A stretch of DNA of 64,000 bases from positions 17,910,337-17,974,336 of the forward strand of contig CM076649.1 of NCBI GenBank assembly GCA_038496675.1, given 5' to 3'. Position numbers and translations under genes: made by a program. Shown piece after piece: positions 38,603-52,500 of the stretch. The stretch comes from Rachycentron canadum. Lineage: Eukaryota > Chordata > Actinopteri > Carangiformes > Rachycentridae. Every line of letters starts with the position of its first letter. Position 1 is the first letter of the stretch. The notes below the pieces were generated by a model. The model was not told the DNA's origin, searched no databases, and saw nothing but the letters and a program-made list of their open reading frames with translations.

Positions 38603-41600
38603 TGCTGGTGCACACACCCACCTGACTGGAAAATCTCAGTTGTGTCACGAACAGCCGCAGAGACCAATGCAAAGTGTCTGTAGAGTGGGTAGCACAAAAC
38701 CCTCCGCCCAAATGACGCCAGGACCTCCTGCAATGAGCTGTACGTCTGAAATAGAGAGAACAAGGCACTTAGAAACAAAGACATCCAGGACTAAAAACTG
38801 AAGCTGCTTTCAGATTTTCACTCCTGACACTGCCAGAAGAATCCAGTTCAGGTGCTGTCTGGAGCTGACCTTTCACACATGCGGCACACAACAGGAGAGA
38901 GTCTATGTCATACAGATTCTAACCATTAGAAAGAAATGTCATCAACACAGCCACTTGCTTTCTGTGAATTCTCTTGAGACTGACCTACTCTGTTCAATCA
39001 GAGAGCCTGCAGGGTAAAATCCGTTTAAAGTCCACTTTGACTGATTCAGACATTTGTGTTCACACATGCAGCTCCTCCGGGTAATGTCTACAAAAGTTCA
39101 GGGTTGCAGTGCATGTGTGAAAGCAGCTTTGCAGTAATGGTTTGGTTCAGCCATACACATCTTGGCCCAGGAGTTTTCCCTCATCTCTCTCTCTCTCTTT
39201 TTTTTTCTAGGTTGTAGTCTGGCTCCCATTGGAGTGCATTGCAGTCGCCTGTGCACTAATTACTCCTAACAACTCCTCAATTATGGAGCTGGCAAAATAG
39301 GGGCTCACAACTCTTAAACACCTTTGCAGCCCTGGCCGGTTAATTGCTGCTTCTCTTTAATCACTGCCTTCGCGCTCAGATTTTCTCTGCACTAATGGAT
39401 ACATAGCCTGGAGACAGAAACAGAGATTTTTACCCCTTGTTTCTTCTTTTCTTTGCAGGTTGTTAGGGATGTGTTGCGAGCTTGCGAGTGCATGTCATTG
39501 GGGATCATGCTCTCCCCTGGGCTTGTTTAGTAGGAGTGTAAATAAGGTCTGCTGCTGCAGGGGGGAACTCACACTCACACCAGTGCAGTTGACTGAGGAC
39601 AAGTAAACATACAGCAGATGGAAAGGGGGTGGGTGGATAAGGTGGTGGGGGGAGGAGAATGGTAAGCGAGGCAAGAGATACAGACAGTGAGAGAATAAAG
39701 GTGATAGCACAGAGGGAGAAATGGGTGAGGCGGCAGAGTTGATATCAGTGGTGACACAGACAGACAGGCAGGCAGGCAGTCAAAGACAGAGGAATCCGTT
39801 GAAGAGAAAGTGAAGGATAGGAGGAGGAAGAGGAGAAGGGGAGGAGGGGAGCGGGGACTGAGTGAGGTGGCCTGTCAGTTAAGGATGGGAATTGAGAACA
39901 TGCTCCAGTTAAGACTCAGGCCTGTATTACAGAAACCGCTTAACCTCTACATCCCACATGAACGGTTTGGTAACCATGGAAATTAGGGTTAGGACCGGAT
40001 GAATACAGACCGATGAATACTTAGTAAGTCCATGCTCCTACCCTAACTGAAGAAGCGAGTGAGTTTCACAACTTAGTCACTGAGAGGCTCATGATGTGAC
40101 ATATTGCATTACAACTGTCGTTTGATGACAAAATGCTCATTAGTAGATACAGTCTCTCACTCTCTCTCTCTCATTAGCATTGCCAAACATCTTTGGATTT
40201 TTCTACAGATGTTACCACAACAACACTTTTAACTCATCTGTCTTGAAGTTAAGTGTCTGCTGTTGTTTGTCTGAGCTCCATTTTTTTATACATTTTAATG
40301 AAAATCAAAAAGAACAAAATAGATGAGATGAGGTGAAAGCAGCATTAGTTGCTAGGTAACACACATAAAAGTTGATAACCAATGTTGGGTTGAATAGGAC
40401 TGAATTTAGGATTTCCTAACCTGAGATCAGTAAGGATGAAGAAAGAAAAAATAGAATTCCCTTGGTTTGCCTTTGTAAAACCAAATTGGGAAAGAGCTCA
40501 ACAAATTTATTGATGCCAGCATTTTTTTCTGACAGTTGTAATGTCTGTATAATATTCATTCAAGTACAACAGCAATATGCTGAAATGTCTATGTAACACA
40601 GACTTAAATTCCAGGAACGCCATGTATATTGCTGCTCAGCAACTGAGCAGCAAGTGACAGATAAGCAGAATCAATAGTAACGCTTGTATCAATAAAATCT
40701 TATCACTTCCCATCCCTACTGCCAATAGGAGCTGACAGTTGTGCTGACTGACTGACAAGCATAAAAATGTGCAACCAATCAGTCTCCACTGTCACCACAG
40801 CAGGAACTCTTCCTGTTTCAGGCCTGTTTCACTGGCTTGTTTATAATTAGCAATGAAATTCATCTTGGGTGATTTGAGCACAAGTGGAGATCATGTGTGC
40901 ATGTCTGACACCAATGAGGATGCTCTGGGACACATTTACCACATCTGTAGTATAGTGTGAACTCTAATGAGTTCCTAACATTAATGAAGGACCGCTCATT
41001 CAACTGCATCATCTGTCAAGGCACACGTATGTGTTTGTGAACAACTGTCGTCACTGTGAGTGTGAAACGAATGGCAGCAACAACCACAACCCTTTAGAGA
41101 ACCAACACTAATAAAATAACATAACAGAGGTCTGCTGTGAGCACCACGTATAGTCTATAGATACAGGCCTACTGTAGCCTTTATTAACTGTTCAGTGTCT
41201 GTGTCGCCCTCTGACAAGATGCTGCCCTGGACAAGGGTCCGTGTCACAATCACTGATCGAGATTCCTCACCCTAAGCATTAACACTAAAAAGGGTTCATG
41301 TGTCAGTCACTGTGGAAATAGCAGAACGTGGCCTGATACATCCATACAATGCATCCGTATAGCATTACGGCTGTGATATCACTCTTGCATCAAGCACAGA
41401 TCTGGCTTTCCACAAAGTTCTGATGAACTGCAATTCCTAGATCGACAAGTAATCTGGGTATGTCTAGGTAAAAGCTACAGCTCTGACAAAAGCCACTATC
41501 AGTTTTATCAGCCTCAACATGGTGATTGGGGGCTGTCCCTTTCCAAGACAAAGCCTAGATTACTTCTCTAATTTCTCAATAGTTTCACCTTTGATTAACA

Positions 41601-44600
41601 CTAAACCTTACGGAGTTGAATCTGAAACAAAACTCCAGCATTGCACAAAGGTACAATATCACAGAAACATTAAGAACCCCTGTCATTAATGATTTTGTGC
41701 ATCAATATGGTGCATTGTTCTCATGATACAAGGTCCTGTTCCAGGAACCTGGGTTTACTGAGTAATCTGGTAAATTTTGCTGAGTAAGAGAAAAACCTCC
41801 TCAAATCTTGAACAAGGATGTAAAAAAAGATGCAGGTTTTACTCAGCACCATTGTCCAGATTACTCAGTAAACCACCTTCTTGGAATAGACCCCAAGAAT
41901 CACAGCATGTCTGTGAGCTGATATCCAAGAAGAGCTGAGCTCAGGGGCAACTGGACTTGAAGACATTTCACCTCTCATCGTAGCTTTGCCTTAGAAAAAG
42001 AAACAACTTCAAATATGATCTGTGTTTGTGTAACACTGAGAGCACCTGCATTGTGTTTGCATGTACAGAAATACAAAAAGAAGTGATAATAGAGCAGGAA
42101 TCAACAGAACAAAGGTGTAATGAGCAGGGACCACACAGAGCAACTGTGATTTCTCTAACAACAACTTTCAGAAAATTATCTAAAAACCCTGATTCAGATG
42201 GAGCCCAGTTTTTCACCCTACTGTGGAGATGGGTTAAGAAGTTACACATCACTGCCACACACTCCTATTTCTAATGCCTTTCACAGCGACACACACACAC
42301 ACTCTCATGTGGATGTCTAGCGGCAGTTTGTGAGCAAACTACACAGGCTACAAACACCACCTATCATTTACTCTTTGAATTGGGAACACCTGTCACTGCT
42401 ATTGTACAGGTTATGTGCCAAGTCCAACAATTGGCAACTCCCTGTGGTTCACATTACAGAGCCATGCACTGAGCCTGGACCTCAGTTGGTTGTTTCAGAG
42501 CAAGTATTGGTGGATGGAGTTGTCTGGGAAATCAGCTGGAGTCTGTTAATGCGCCTTCAAACATTAATGTTACTGTCAACATATTTACACAGAGTGAAAC
42601 AATGTGTGTATTCATAGAGTGATATTCACCTCAAGAGCCTCCCTAATCACTTTACAGCACATTCAGTCTGTAATACATCATATAATAGATCCCTACAGCC
42701 AAATCAAATTTTCACTGTTTGCTGCTGAGGCAAGTCTAAGACTTACAAGAGGAAAACAAACTACTCTATTTTTTTAAGATATTCTTTGTCATGTTCACAT
42801 CTGTCGTCTTTTAAAGGTTCACAGTTCAATGCACTAACAAACTGTTTACAGAGTTTGTCTCCAAGAAAACTGTAGAAAATAATGACAAAGTAAGACACAA
42901 TACTTTTTAAAAAGGTTACTGAAAAGAAAAAAATAGCAATATATAACAATATACACCAATCAGCCTTAACGTTAGGACCACTGACAGGATGCATTATGGG
43001 AAGAAGACAAGCTGGTGGAGGCAGTGTGATGCTTTGGACAATGTTCTGCTGGGAAACCTTGGGTCCTGACATTAATGTGGATGTTACTTTGACATGTCCC
43101 ACCTCCCTAAACGTTGTTCAGACCAAGTCCCCCCCTTCATGGAAACAGTCTTCCCTAATGGCAGTGGCCTCTTTCAGCAGGATAATGCTCCCTGTCACTG
43201 CAACAATGGTTCAGGAGCTTTGAGGAACAACAACCAGTTGAAGGTGTTGACTTGGCTCCAAATTCCCCAGATCTCAGTCCGATCCAGCATCTGTGGGATG
43301 AGCTGGACCAACAAGTCTGATCTATGGAGGCTCCACCTCGAAACTTCTGGACTTAAAGGGTCTGCTGCTAACAGCTCACCTTCAGAGGTCTGATGAGTCC
43401 AGGTCTCGACGGGTCAGGGCTGTTTATGGCAGCAAAAAGGGACCTACACAATATTAGGCAGATGGTCACAATGTTGGCTGATCGGTGTATGGTTCTAATA
43501 AATAACTGTTCTTTCCCAGCACAAAGCTAAGTTAAATGCAAGTCTTGTCTCTGTGAAAAGGTTAAATTCCAGCAACCAGTGTAAACTATATAGTTTCTAT
43601 ATAGTAAACTATATAGTTTACACTTGTAAAGCTCTCATCCATTCATTATTGAAAAATCTTCAAATATCTTATGGTTGACAGATTTCAAATGCCAATTGCC
43701 TTTTTCTGTTTTAATAGGTGATGTGTTGCACCCTGCTGAAATTTCATTGACCAGAAGGAGAAAAATAAGCAAAGCAAATCATAGGCATGGATGATAAGGA
43801 TATAGCAGAGCGCCAAACTTTTTACAGCAGGGTGGGTGAGAAGACACGTTTCTAAATTCACATCTGTTACTTGATGGAAACCAGTCCCATGTGTTAATGA
43901 GCACCTGTCCTTTGTCTGCTTGTTTCAGGAAACCAGAAACAATATTAAGACGAGACATGAACGAATCCATCCAGGATGAATGTTTAATGTAAACAGAAGC
44001 AGATCCAAACTATGGGGATTTATAATAAAGATTTGCAGCCCTTTGTTAGACACTGGTCTAACTGGTCGAGACATCCTTATTTTTAATAAAGCTTTAGCAC
44101 TTGTAAAATAATAAAAGCAGCACTTCTGAGAATAATTTGGTCTCATGTAATATATACCCCCAAAATATGGGAGACAGGAATGGAAATTTAAACAGAAACC
44201 ATCAGTGATTTATCACAGACTGACCAAGGGTGGCCAATCAACCTGCATCACACACTTTACATCTTTGAGATGCAGGTTTAAAATCTGCAGTACACAAGAG
44301 TACTGCGAGACAAAGTGAGCAAGAAACACAAATTAAAAGATGCTTCGTAAAGTAACTTCACCAGCCTCTGCTGAGCTCCACAACACATGACAGAAGAGCA
44401 GCAATGAAAGTTTTTTTTTCACACAACTTTACTTTTCCATTTTCTGCAGCTGCCTCCTGCTTATTTTTCCTAACTATTAATGGCTCAGAGGTTGTTATTT
44501 TATTAGAAAAGTAATTTTTTTCAGGAGCTGACAAAATCAGGCTTTTTAATATTTCCTCATGTGTAATCTTTTTCCTGTGGGATGAATATCCACGTGTATG

Positions 44601-47600
44601 GCAGGAAGCACTTTCTCTGGCGCTCTATTACTTTCCAGACAGTCTAAAAACAGCCCAGCAGCATCATCAGCTCTGATTTACACGATTCAGATGAACTGCA
44701 GCTGGGTTTGTTTACATCTGTAATCGTAGTAAATAATCAGCTAAATTGAAAAATTTCAGCGACATGAAATGTGATGGTGTTGATTTCCGACAGGCTCTGT
44801 AAAATGTGTGTGAGTCGAATGAGTCAAAGTGATGGCATCTTTACTGTAATGTTTGATTATGTGTGTTTGTCCCTATTTAATCAGCAACAAAAGCATGTGA
44901 GCGTGAATCATTCGCTGCAGCACATCTTATTTGCTTGTGCATCAACTAACTCACCTCCAGCCAGCAGAGTGTCCCGCTGAGTTTCCTGATTGTCCAAGGC
45001 GACTCCACCTGCAGGGAGACAGAGAACGGCTCTTCATGGCAACCGCAGACAGGAAATGCTGTAGGTACATTCATCACAATAAATTCTGCTTGGACAAAAG
45101 CATGGAGAGCAGCTGCTAAGACGTCTGTTCACAAAAAAAAAGTTTAAAAGAAGTGGGTGACTTGATCTGGACCCTCTCCAGACAATAATATCCCAAATGG
45201 AAATTAAAATACTCACATTTGATAAAGCTTGTTGGCCGTAATTCAACAGTTGCTCTCTAGTCTTTCTAGTATTTCATTCACACATGCTTCTTTAACAATG
45301 AAAATCTGCCTCGCTCACCTTGCCTTTCTGCAGCTACCTCAGGAGTGACACAAAGAGGCCTAGACTGAGCTCTCAGATCTGCTGGTAATCTCTTAAGGCT
45401 CTGAATGAAATAGAAGGGGGTCTAAAGGATTTGAGGATCGAGGGCTTTGTCATCCAAGTCTAAGTGCTGCTCAGGAGGAGTTGCCGCTTCACACACATAC
45501 ACTCACTCACATTGTGCTCTCCCTCTGTTGAGCGCACTTCATAGGAGTAAGCCAGCAGGATGTCCATGAGGCCAAGCCACGCGTGGTGACGTGATGTCTT
45601 GTCCAGCAGGTAGGAGCGGTTGGTAAATTTTCTCAGCTGCTCCTTCTCATCGTCAGTGAACAGCACAGCTGCACGAGAAGGTGGATTTTACAGTTAGTCA
45701 GCTGTGATTTTGAACAGACAGAGACAGAGTGCTGCTCTCTGAGGTGCAAAGAGGATCCAGCTGTGGGTGTGAGAAGCAGCACTGGTGGTTAGGTGGTTGC
45801 ATACACTCCTTTGCACACAAATGTTTCTGACATAAAGACTAAGGAGCGACTCTACAAACCTGGCCATCATCATTTGAGAACACTTTTCAGACACAAGGAA
45901 GAAAAACAAACCAATGATTTTCTTTCTTTAAAATCATACTGAAACCATCACATGTCAAGATAAAAGGCAAGGACGCCTCATTATAACACTGATAAACGCA
46001 GCTTAATAAAGTGAGTTAAGTATTTTAAGTCTTTAAGATTACGTCCACACTAAGCTGTCTGAATCTGAAAACACATCCGTTTCTCGCTTACAATTTTGGA
46101 GAAAACAGAGCTTTTAAAGTGAGGTTAAATGCTGGAGATTGAGATTCTGGTATTTCCCACAAATTCCTGCCAAAATGTGCTTGTGTTTCCTGGGAAAAGT
46201 ACATGCAGGAGGCCGGGGTCTGAAGCATGTGTGTGCTTGTGTCTCTGGGTGTGTCTGTGTGTTTGTGTACTGAAGGCTATGTTGTGTAATGAAAGAAAGA
46301 TGGCAAATATTTTTGAAGCCGATACAAAAAAGTGGACAGCTCTAAGCACATCTGTTCACACATGGCTTTAAAACTTGTCTCTAGTGATTGGATCTCACTC
46401 GCTTTACATGCAAATAAACATATATGTCTTGTTTTTAGCCAATCAGACAGAAGGGTCTGACCAAGAAAGCACCAGTGAGTGAGGGAGAGTGGTATCGAGA
46501 GGGGAAGGGGCTTTTCAACAAAATAAAGTTTTATCCATTTGAAATAGTAAAATATCTTCTATTCATTGAGAATAGTAGAGGAAGCAGACTGTCAATGTGG
46601 CCCAGGACTTGTTTACACTGCTAAAAGAATGTGGTCCAGACCGACTGTCCACTGGAGATCAGATCTGCTGACACGGATGTTAATACCAGGTCTGAACAGG
46701 CCATTTCTTATTGGGACTAAGGTGATACGGGGGGGACTCCATACAGGAGTAGCTTGGTTTCTGGCCAGCCGTACTCTTTCCTGCATATCATTACCCTTCT
46801 CTCTGTCCCATTGCTCGTCTCTCTTCACTTGTCCTATCAAATAATAAAAAGCATAAAATGTAACAAAAAAGCAACATGATACAAGACGAATGGGACAGTT
46901 CATTATTTCAATAATCTCTGTTGGTAAAACTGTTTCTGCATGCTTTAGCATTACTGCGATTTCCTGTTACTTATACTGTATATATCCAATGCATCGACCT
47001 GGTCAGTATATGGGAGGGCGGATGGAGCAGGATAGAGGAACCAACCCAAGTGTGATTAAAGAGTGTAGCGTGATATTTAATATGTGGCCATCAAGCACAG
47101 ATGGCAGCCTCAATATTACAACTAAAGATTGCCAAAGTTTTCTCCAGCTCTTCGAACAGCGGAGTCAACACACTGAACCTACTGCATGACAGATCTTCCT
47201 CCTCAACTTCTCCACACAGCATCACATGTGTGGAGGGATTCACTGATTGAAGGGTGCTCTCTCTCTTTCTCCCTCTGATTGAGGATGTTGTAGTAATTTT
47301 CACCAAGAATGAACCATATATTATAAAATGACCAAGCAGAATCAAAAATGGATCCTGCAATGTGTCTATGCACTGAACATCTTTTGTGATTATGCTTAAT
47401 GATGGAATTATGTAATATGTAATCTGAAGTTTGTTACTTGTTTTGTATAAAGTTTTTAAAAAAGCATAGAGTAATTTACAAAAAGTGGAGAGAACTGATG
47501 ACTTTCTGATCCCTTTAAAAATAGATTTGGCAACAATACTCAAGATCCACTAATATTTGGTTAGTTAAGGGAATTTTGTGACACCAATGTTTCCAAGACA

Positions 47601-49520
47601 AAGATTGGTTGTTTTTAGAAACAAGGTGGAACTTCCACCTAAGCAAATGGTATAAAAGAGGTGGTTCAGTTACTGTATCTCAGGTTTTTTTCTTGATTTA
47701 AGAATAAACTCTATTGCACTGCACACACCTGAGTCTCTACCCACCAACAAGGGTAAACAATCATGTGACTGCTTCCTGGGGTACAATTGTAAAACTCTTC
47801 ACTTTTCAGACACTCATCAGTGATGACCATTAACTGAGACACAGCAGCAATGCTGCCGGTGTGTACACGCGTGCCTTTAAGCCAAGGCAGCATTTCAATG
47901 AGGCAGCCGGTAAGGTCAGCGGTGTGGCATGAGTTTCAGCACCTTCGCCTTAATCAGTGATTGCGTTTGTTCTGGATATTTTCACAGCTGTCCCTCCACG
48001 GCACTATTACAAATTACAAGCTTCAACAGCAACACCACGTTGTATGTGTGAGTGTATCTGTGGTGCTGTGTGCATGACATGAACCGTCACATGGTGCATG
48101 AGCGTAATTGGGACCACAACAGGATCGGATCTATCTGATCAGTTGGTCATTAAGTCTGATTCTGATTTCCAGCCAATCGATTGGTGCACGTGATCAATCA
48201 TTAGTTCTATCACCACTTTTGTGTTTTAAAACGGGTAATTTTAGGAGAATGCTAAAACAAATCTGACAATTTTCTCTGTTTTTTCCCCAATTCAAATCCA
48301 GAAAAAACAGATAACCTAAATTAGGTCAAAGCAAAACATCTGAATAAATATTAGAATTAAAAGATTTAGATTTTACATTTAATTACACACAATTATTTGT
48401 TTAAAACCAAATCTCAAATCAGTGATATATCAACAGAAGCAATCTGTTTAAAATCAAAGGGAATCTGTAAACCCTTGTATATCTCACCAGATGTTCCCTC
48501 TGATGTATGGTTGTGTGTGTGGCTGCAGACCAAAAGTAAAAAAAGGAAGAGACCTGGCCATTTTCCTGTTGTTAAGGTGTTTCCACTCTTGGCCAATGAA
48601 CTGTTATTTTAGAGCAGCTGGGGGCAAAGTGCCTTGTTGCAGGGTACCTGACTGAGGTTGATAAGCAGCAAAAGCAAAACAAGCCAAATACTCCTACATT
48701 AAACCAGCAACATGCAGTAAATCTGATCCCATTCATACGTGTTTGACAGATGAATGGCTCTGCATTGAGAAAACACAGAGGCCGAGTTCTATCACATGAA
48801 AATATCTCAAAACCTCTGCTCCTGCCACTCTTTGCAAATTCACTAACTCCAGCCTTTTAAAAGAGACATCTGCTTAATGAGGATCTGTGGCAGGCCTAAT
48901 GGGGCAACACAAACAGCCTTCAATCCCATTTAAGCTATCTGCATCGTTCAGTATTGAAAAGCGCTGTGAGTGTCTGCAGGAACACGCTGTAACTCTTTTT
49001 TTTCCCCCTCTTTCTCCCAGCAGCTTATAAAACAGCTGAAAGCAATTCCTCTCTCTGCATGAGGAGAGGAGAGTCCCTGCACTGAGCCCCTGATGAGTGA
49101 GACACACTGGTGTGTACTGGCTGGAGCGAGAACACACACACACACACACGCACACAGAGACACACTTGATATATACATGCATAAACACACACATGCAGCT
49201 TTTCAAGATGATGATGATGGCTGCAGTGGGAACTTGGCTCTGCTGGGAGGGAGATTCCCGCTGCATTACGTCAGGTTTTAGCTCCCTGCAGATTCTACCT
49301 GAGTCCCTTGTCGGCGCAGCCACAACGGCAGAGCAGAACACACAGACATACACGCACAAAGCCGTGCATCCACATCTGTCTGCACACGCTCTTCTTCAAA
49401 AGACACACACATTGAGACAGGCAATGAAAGTGTCGTAAAAAAACAGATGTAATAGAGTCGCAAGCAACAGACATGCAAGAAAATGTGTATCCAGCTTCTC
49501 TCATACTCATACTCAAACAC

Positions 49521-49597
<77 letters not shown>

Positions 49598-52500
49598 TGC
49601 ACAGGCACTTGAAGAATGAACGCTTAAGAGAAAAATGTACAAATGTTGACATGAAGCAAATGTATTTAAGGCTCATCATTTGCACAAAATACTCCTGGAG
49701 ATACAAAAGGTTACATGTGCCATCTGAGAAACACTGCACAGCACAATTAAAAACTAAATAACTAAAAGCAAAATCTAAACAGAAACAGAGGACTCAGCCT
49801 CTTGCAAAATGGACACAGCAGCCTAATGACGCCGATATATTTTCTATTAACTCTGCAGCCAAAGCGGTGAAGTGAAGTGAGGTGAGGTGAGCAGACCTGA
49901 TAGATTTACCCAACACTGCGTTCATTCATCTCCACTATAGAGCCAATCAATTCTGGCCAGCGCGTATGAGGGCTTCTCTTGATTGCAAATTAATTTTCGA
50001 CCTAATTTCCACCAGTTGGAAAGGCAGCCTGGCTCATCGCTGCTCTCTACAGGTCCAGATGGCCTGATGGCATGGAGTAAATATGCTTCGTAGAAATACT
50101 GCTGGGGGTTTGGAAAACACTCCCAGAATTTAGCCAAAGCGAGGGGTCAACGTGTGACCTTGGATGGCAGATATGATTAATTTAGTGTACACGCATGCCG
50201 TGATTGTGTCAAGTACAAGTCAAAGTGATATCCAATGATCCAGTCTGCTCGTGGCGTAAACTTGGATGGTGCGTTAGCAGCCTGAAACAACAACAGAAGA
50301 CAATCTTGGTCAAAGGTCAGATTTCTAAACTCAGCTGCAACAATGTGCAGCAGGTAGAGAGACTAAGATGTCAGCACCGTTTAGCCTGAGCTGGTGTGTG
50401 AATTCAGGCCTCCAGTGGGCAGCTGTGGCCTGTCAGCATGCTGGCCCTGACACTGGAGAGCACAAAGGGGGCCAGTTTCTACTTCATTAGCACTTGTGAC
50501 CACATCCATCTGTCACTTGACATATATATCAGACTTAGCGGGAGTGATGAGGGAGGAAGGGAAAGTTTGAAAACCCACATGGACGAGTTGTCGTTCTCCA
50601 TTTGAAATGTATTACAGTTAAAATCACAAGTATGCTTTCGAAGATTTGATGGCAAGCTGCTTAAATCTCCTGACCGACGCCATTTTTCACACTCAGCTGA
50701 GGCTAATGCTATTCCACCTGTCAATCAAGCCATTAAGTTTAATTTGGCCCATTTATCTACGCCTGGGCTCCTGACTGCGCCACTCTGTCTTAGAATGTAG
50801 AATGAGGCGAGGGAGCCGGCGGGGATACAGGGAACCATAATGTTCTTGGGAGGCTAAACTAGAGTGCGGCTAATGGCCTCAGCGTAGCTGACTGATGGCT
50901 GCTAGTCAGCGATCGGGGCCCATGTGCAGGTGGAAACGCGACCAGCAGCCCTCCCTCCTGTGATAATGCTATCTGTTTAATCTAAATCCTCTCTCAAGTG
51001 TACGGCACTCCACATATGGCAGTGCGCCACGTGCACCGCTTTAACAGTGGAAGTGCAGGAATTAGCAGGTTGTTAGATGAGCTGGATGGCACAATTAAAT
51101 AGTCTCTCACAGTGCTGAGGCTTCATGAACCATTGCGTCTGTAAAAGGGGCTGAGCAGAGAGGTGAAGCTGGGAGGCTCCAGCCAACAAGCAGCACGTCT
51201 CAATCCAAGTGAATGAGAGAGGAAATGATTGCAAAAAACCCCCCTACATTTATGGGGAGTTATGACATTTTAACTCAGCAGTTGTGGTTGCTTAAATTGG
51301 TCAACAGGCACCGGATAGATGTAGTGATTAGTCCAGGTCCAAGTTCAAACTCTCATAATCGCAAGTGTCTTTCCTGTTGAGGAGCCCTGAGGCTGTTTGG
51401 CTGGGAGTGCAGCTCGGGCTGGCTTGCTGAGCTCTGACCTTGCTCTGGAGCGGGGCAGCAAAAGACTCATGTGTCCTTTGGGGATTAATATACTGTCAGA
51501 GAACAATGTCTGTGTCTGGCAGACATAAAGCCCAGCCAAACACATTCCTGTTTGGATCTCTGCACACACCGTTGTTCTGTTCATTATTCTATTAGTGGAA
51601 GTTTTGGAATGGCACACTGGGAATAATAAAAGAGTCATCAGGAGTGTTTTAATTTTGTCAAATCATAGACAATGCACCACTGCCCTCTCAATATTTGCAA
51701 CTTCATGCCACCTTCTGGTAGCCTTCAGTCACTACTGTGTTGGTGACTTAATTGTTTAAAAAACAAATCATCCATTTTATGTGTAATGGCAGATGAAATA
51801 TATGGAGGATAAAAAACAAAACATTCAGCGCAAAAGGTGCAAAGCAAGTTTGACAAGGCACACACTTCAAGCGCAAAGACACACTACTCCACAGACTCTG
51901 CAGCCTCAGGGCTTCTACATCAGTGCTGGACTTGAATGACTGTGAGGTGCTTGTACCTGCTTTTACTAGAGTGTTAAATTCTACTCCACTGCATTTCAGA
52001 GGGGAATATTATTCTTCTTACATGTATTTGACTGCTTTAGTTCGCAGTGATTTTTCACTGTTAAACTTTGTATCAGAGAAACACATTATAAGCTCTTTAA
52101 ATTTAATGCATTTGTAAACATCTGTGGTTTCCAACTGTATTGACTTGTGATAAACTACAAATACCAGAGTACAGTTGGAGCCCTTTGTCTCTGTCATGAG
52201 ATTGATTTTCCTTTTAAACTTAGCTTAATAAAAACAGACACTATATACACTATACACTATACTATATATACACTATACTAAAAACTACTTCTTTTGCTTT
52301 TCTATCCACTAAGGTTTCATGACCTCTCAGGTTTATCTTGGAAGTCTTTGGAGGGGCCCGACCCCTGTGCTTGGGGCTAATCGATCAAGCTTCATATGAA
52401 GTAATTAAAGCTAGTTCTAGCTGCTACAACAATGCTATAATGGAGCTGTTGTGTCTGCAGACGAGATGGTAAAGTTTTGCGTGAGAGCAAGGAGGTTCTG

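Larger units (their letters stand above)
38746..44954 (-). other. shq1: shq1 intron between coding exons 8 and 9
   Basis: 6.2 kb. It contains a long hairpin (41734-41893), an internally deleted Tc1-like element (42951-43490) and an AT-rich inverted repeat (43578-43624). The remainder (for example 38.8-41.7 kb) shows purine-rich runs (39.7-39.9 kb) but no gene. Confidence 0.85.

Noticed and set aside
49278..49739. 153-codon frame with long Cys-Val runs
   Set aside because: It is the translation of the (AC)n microsatellite, not a metal-binding protein.
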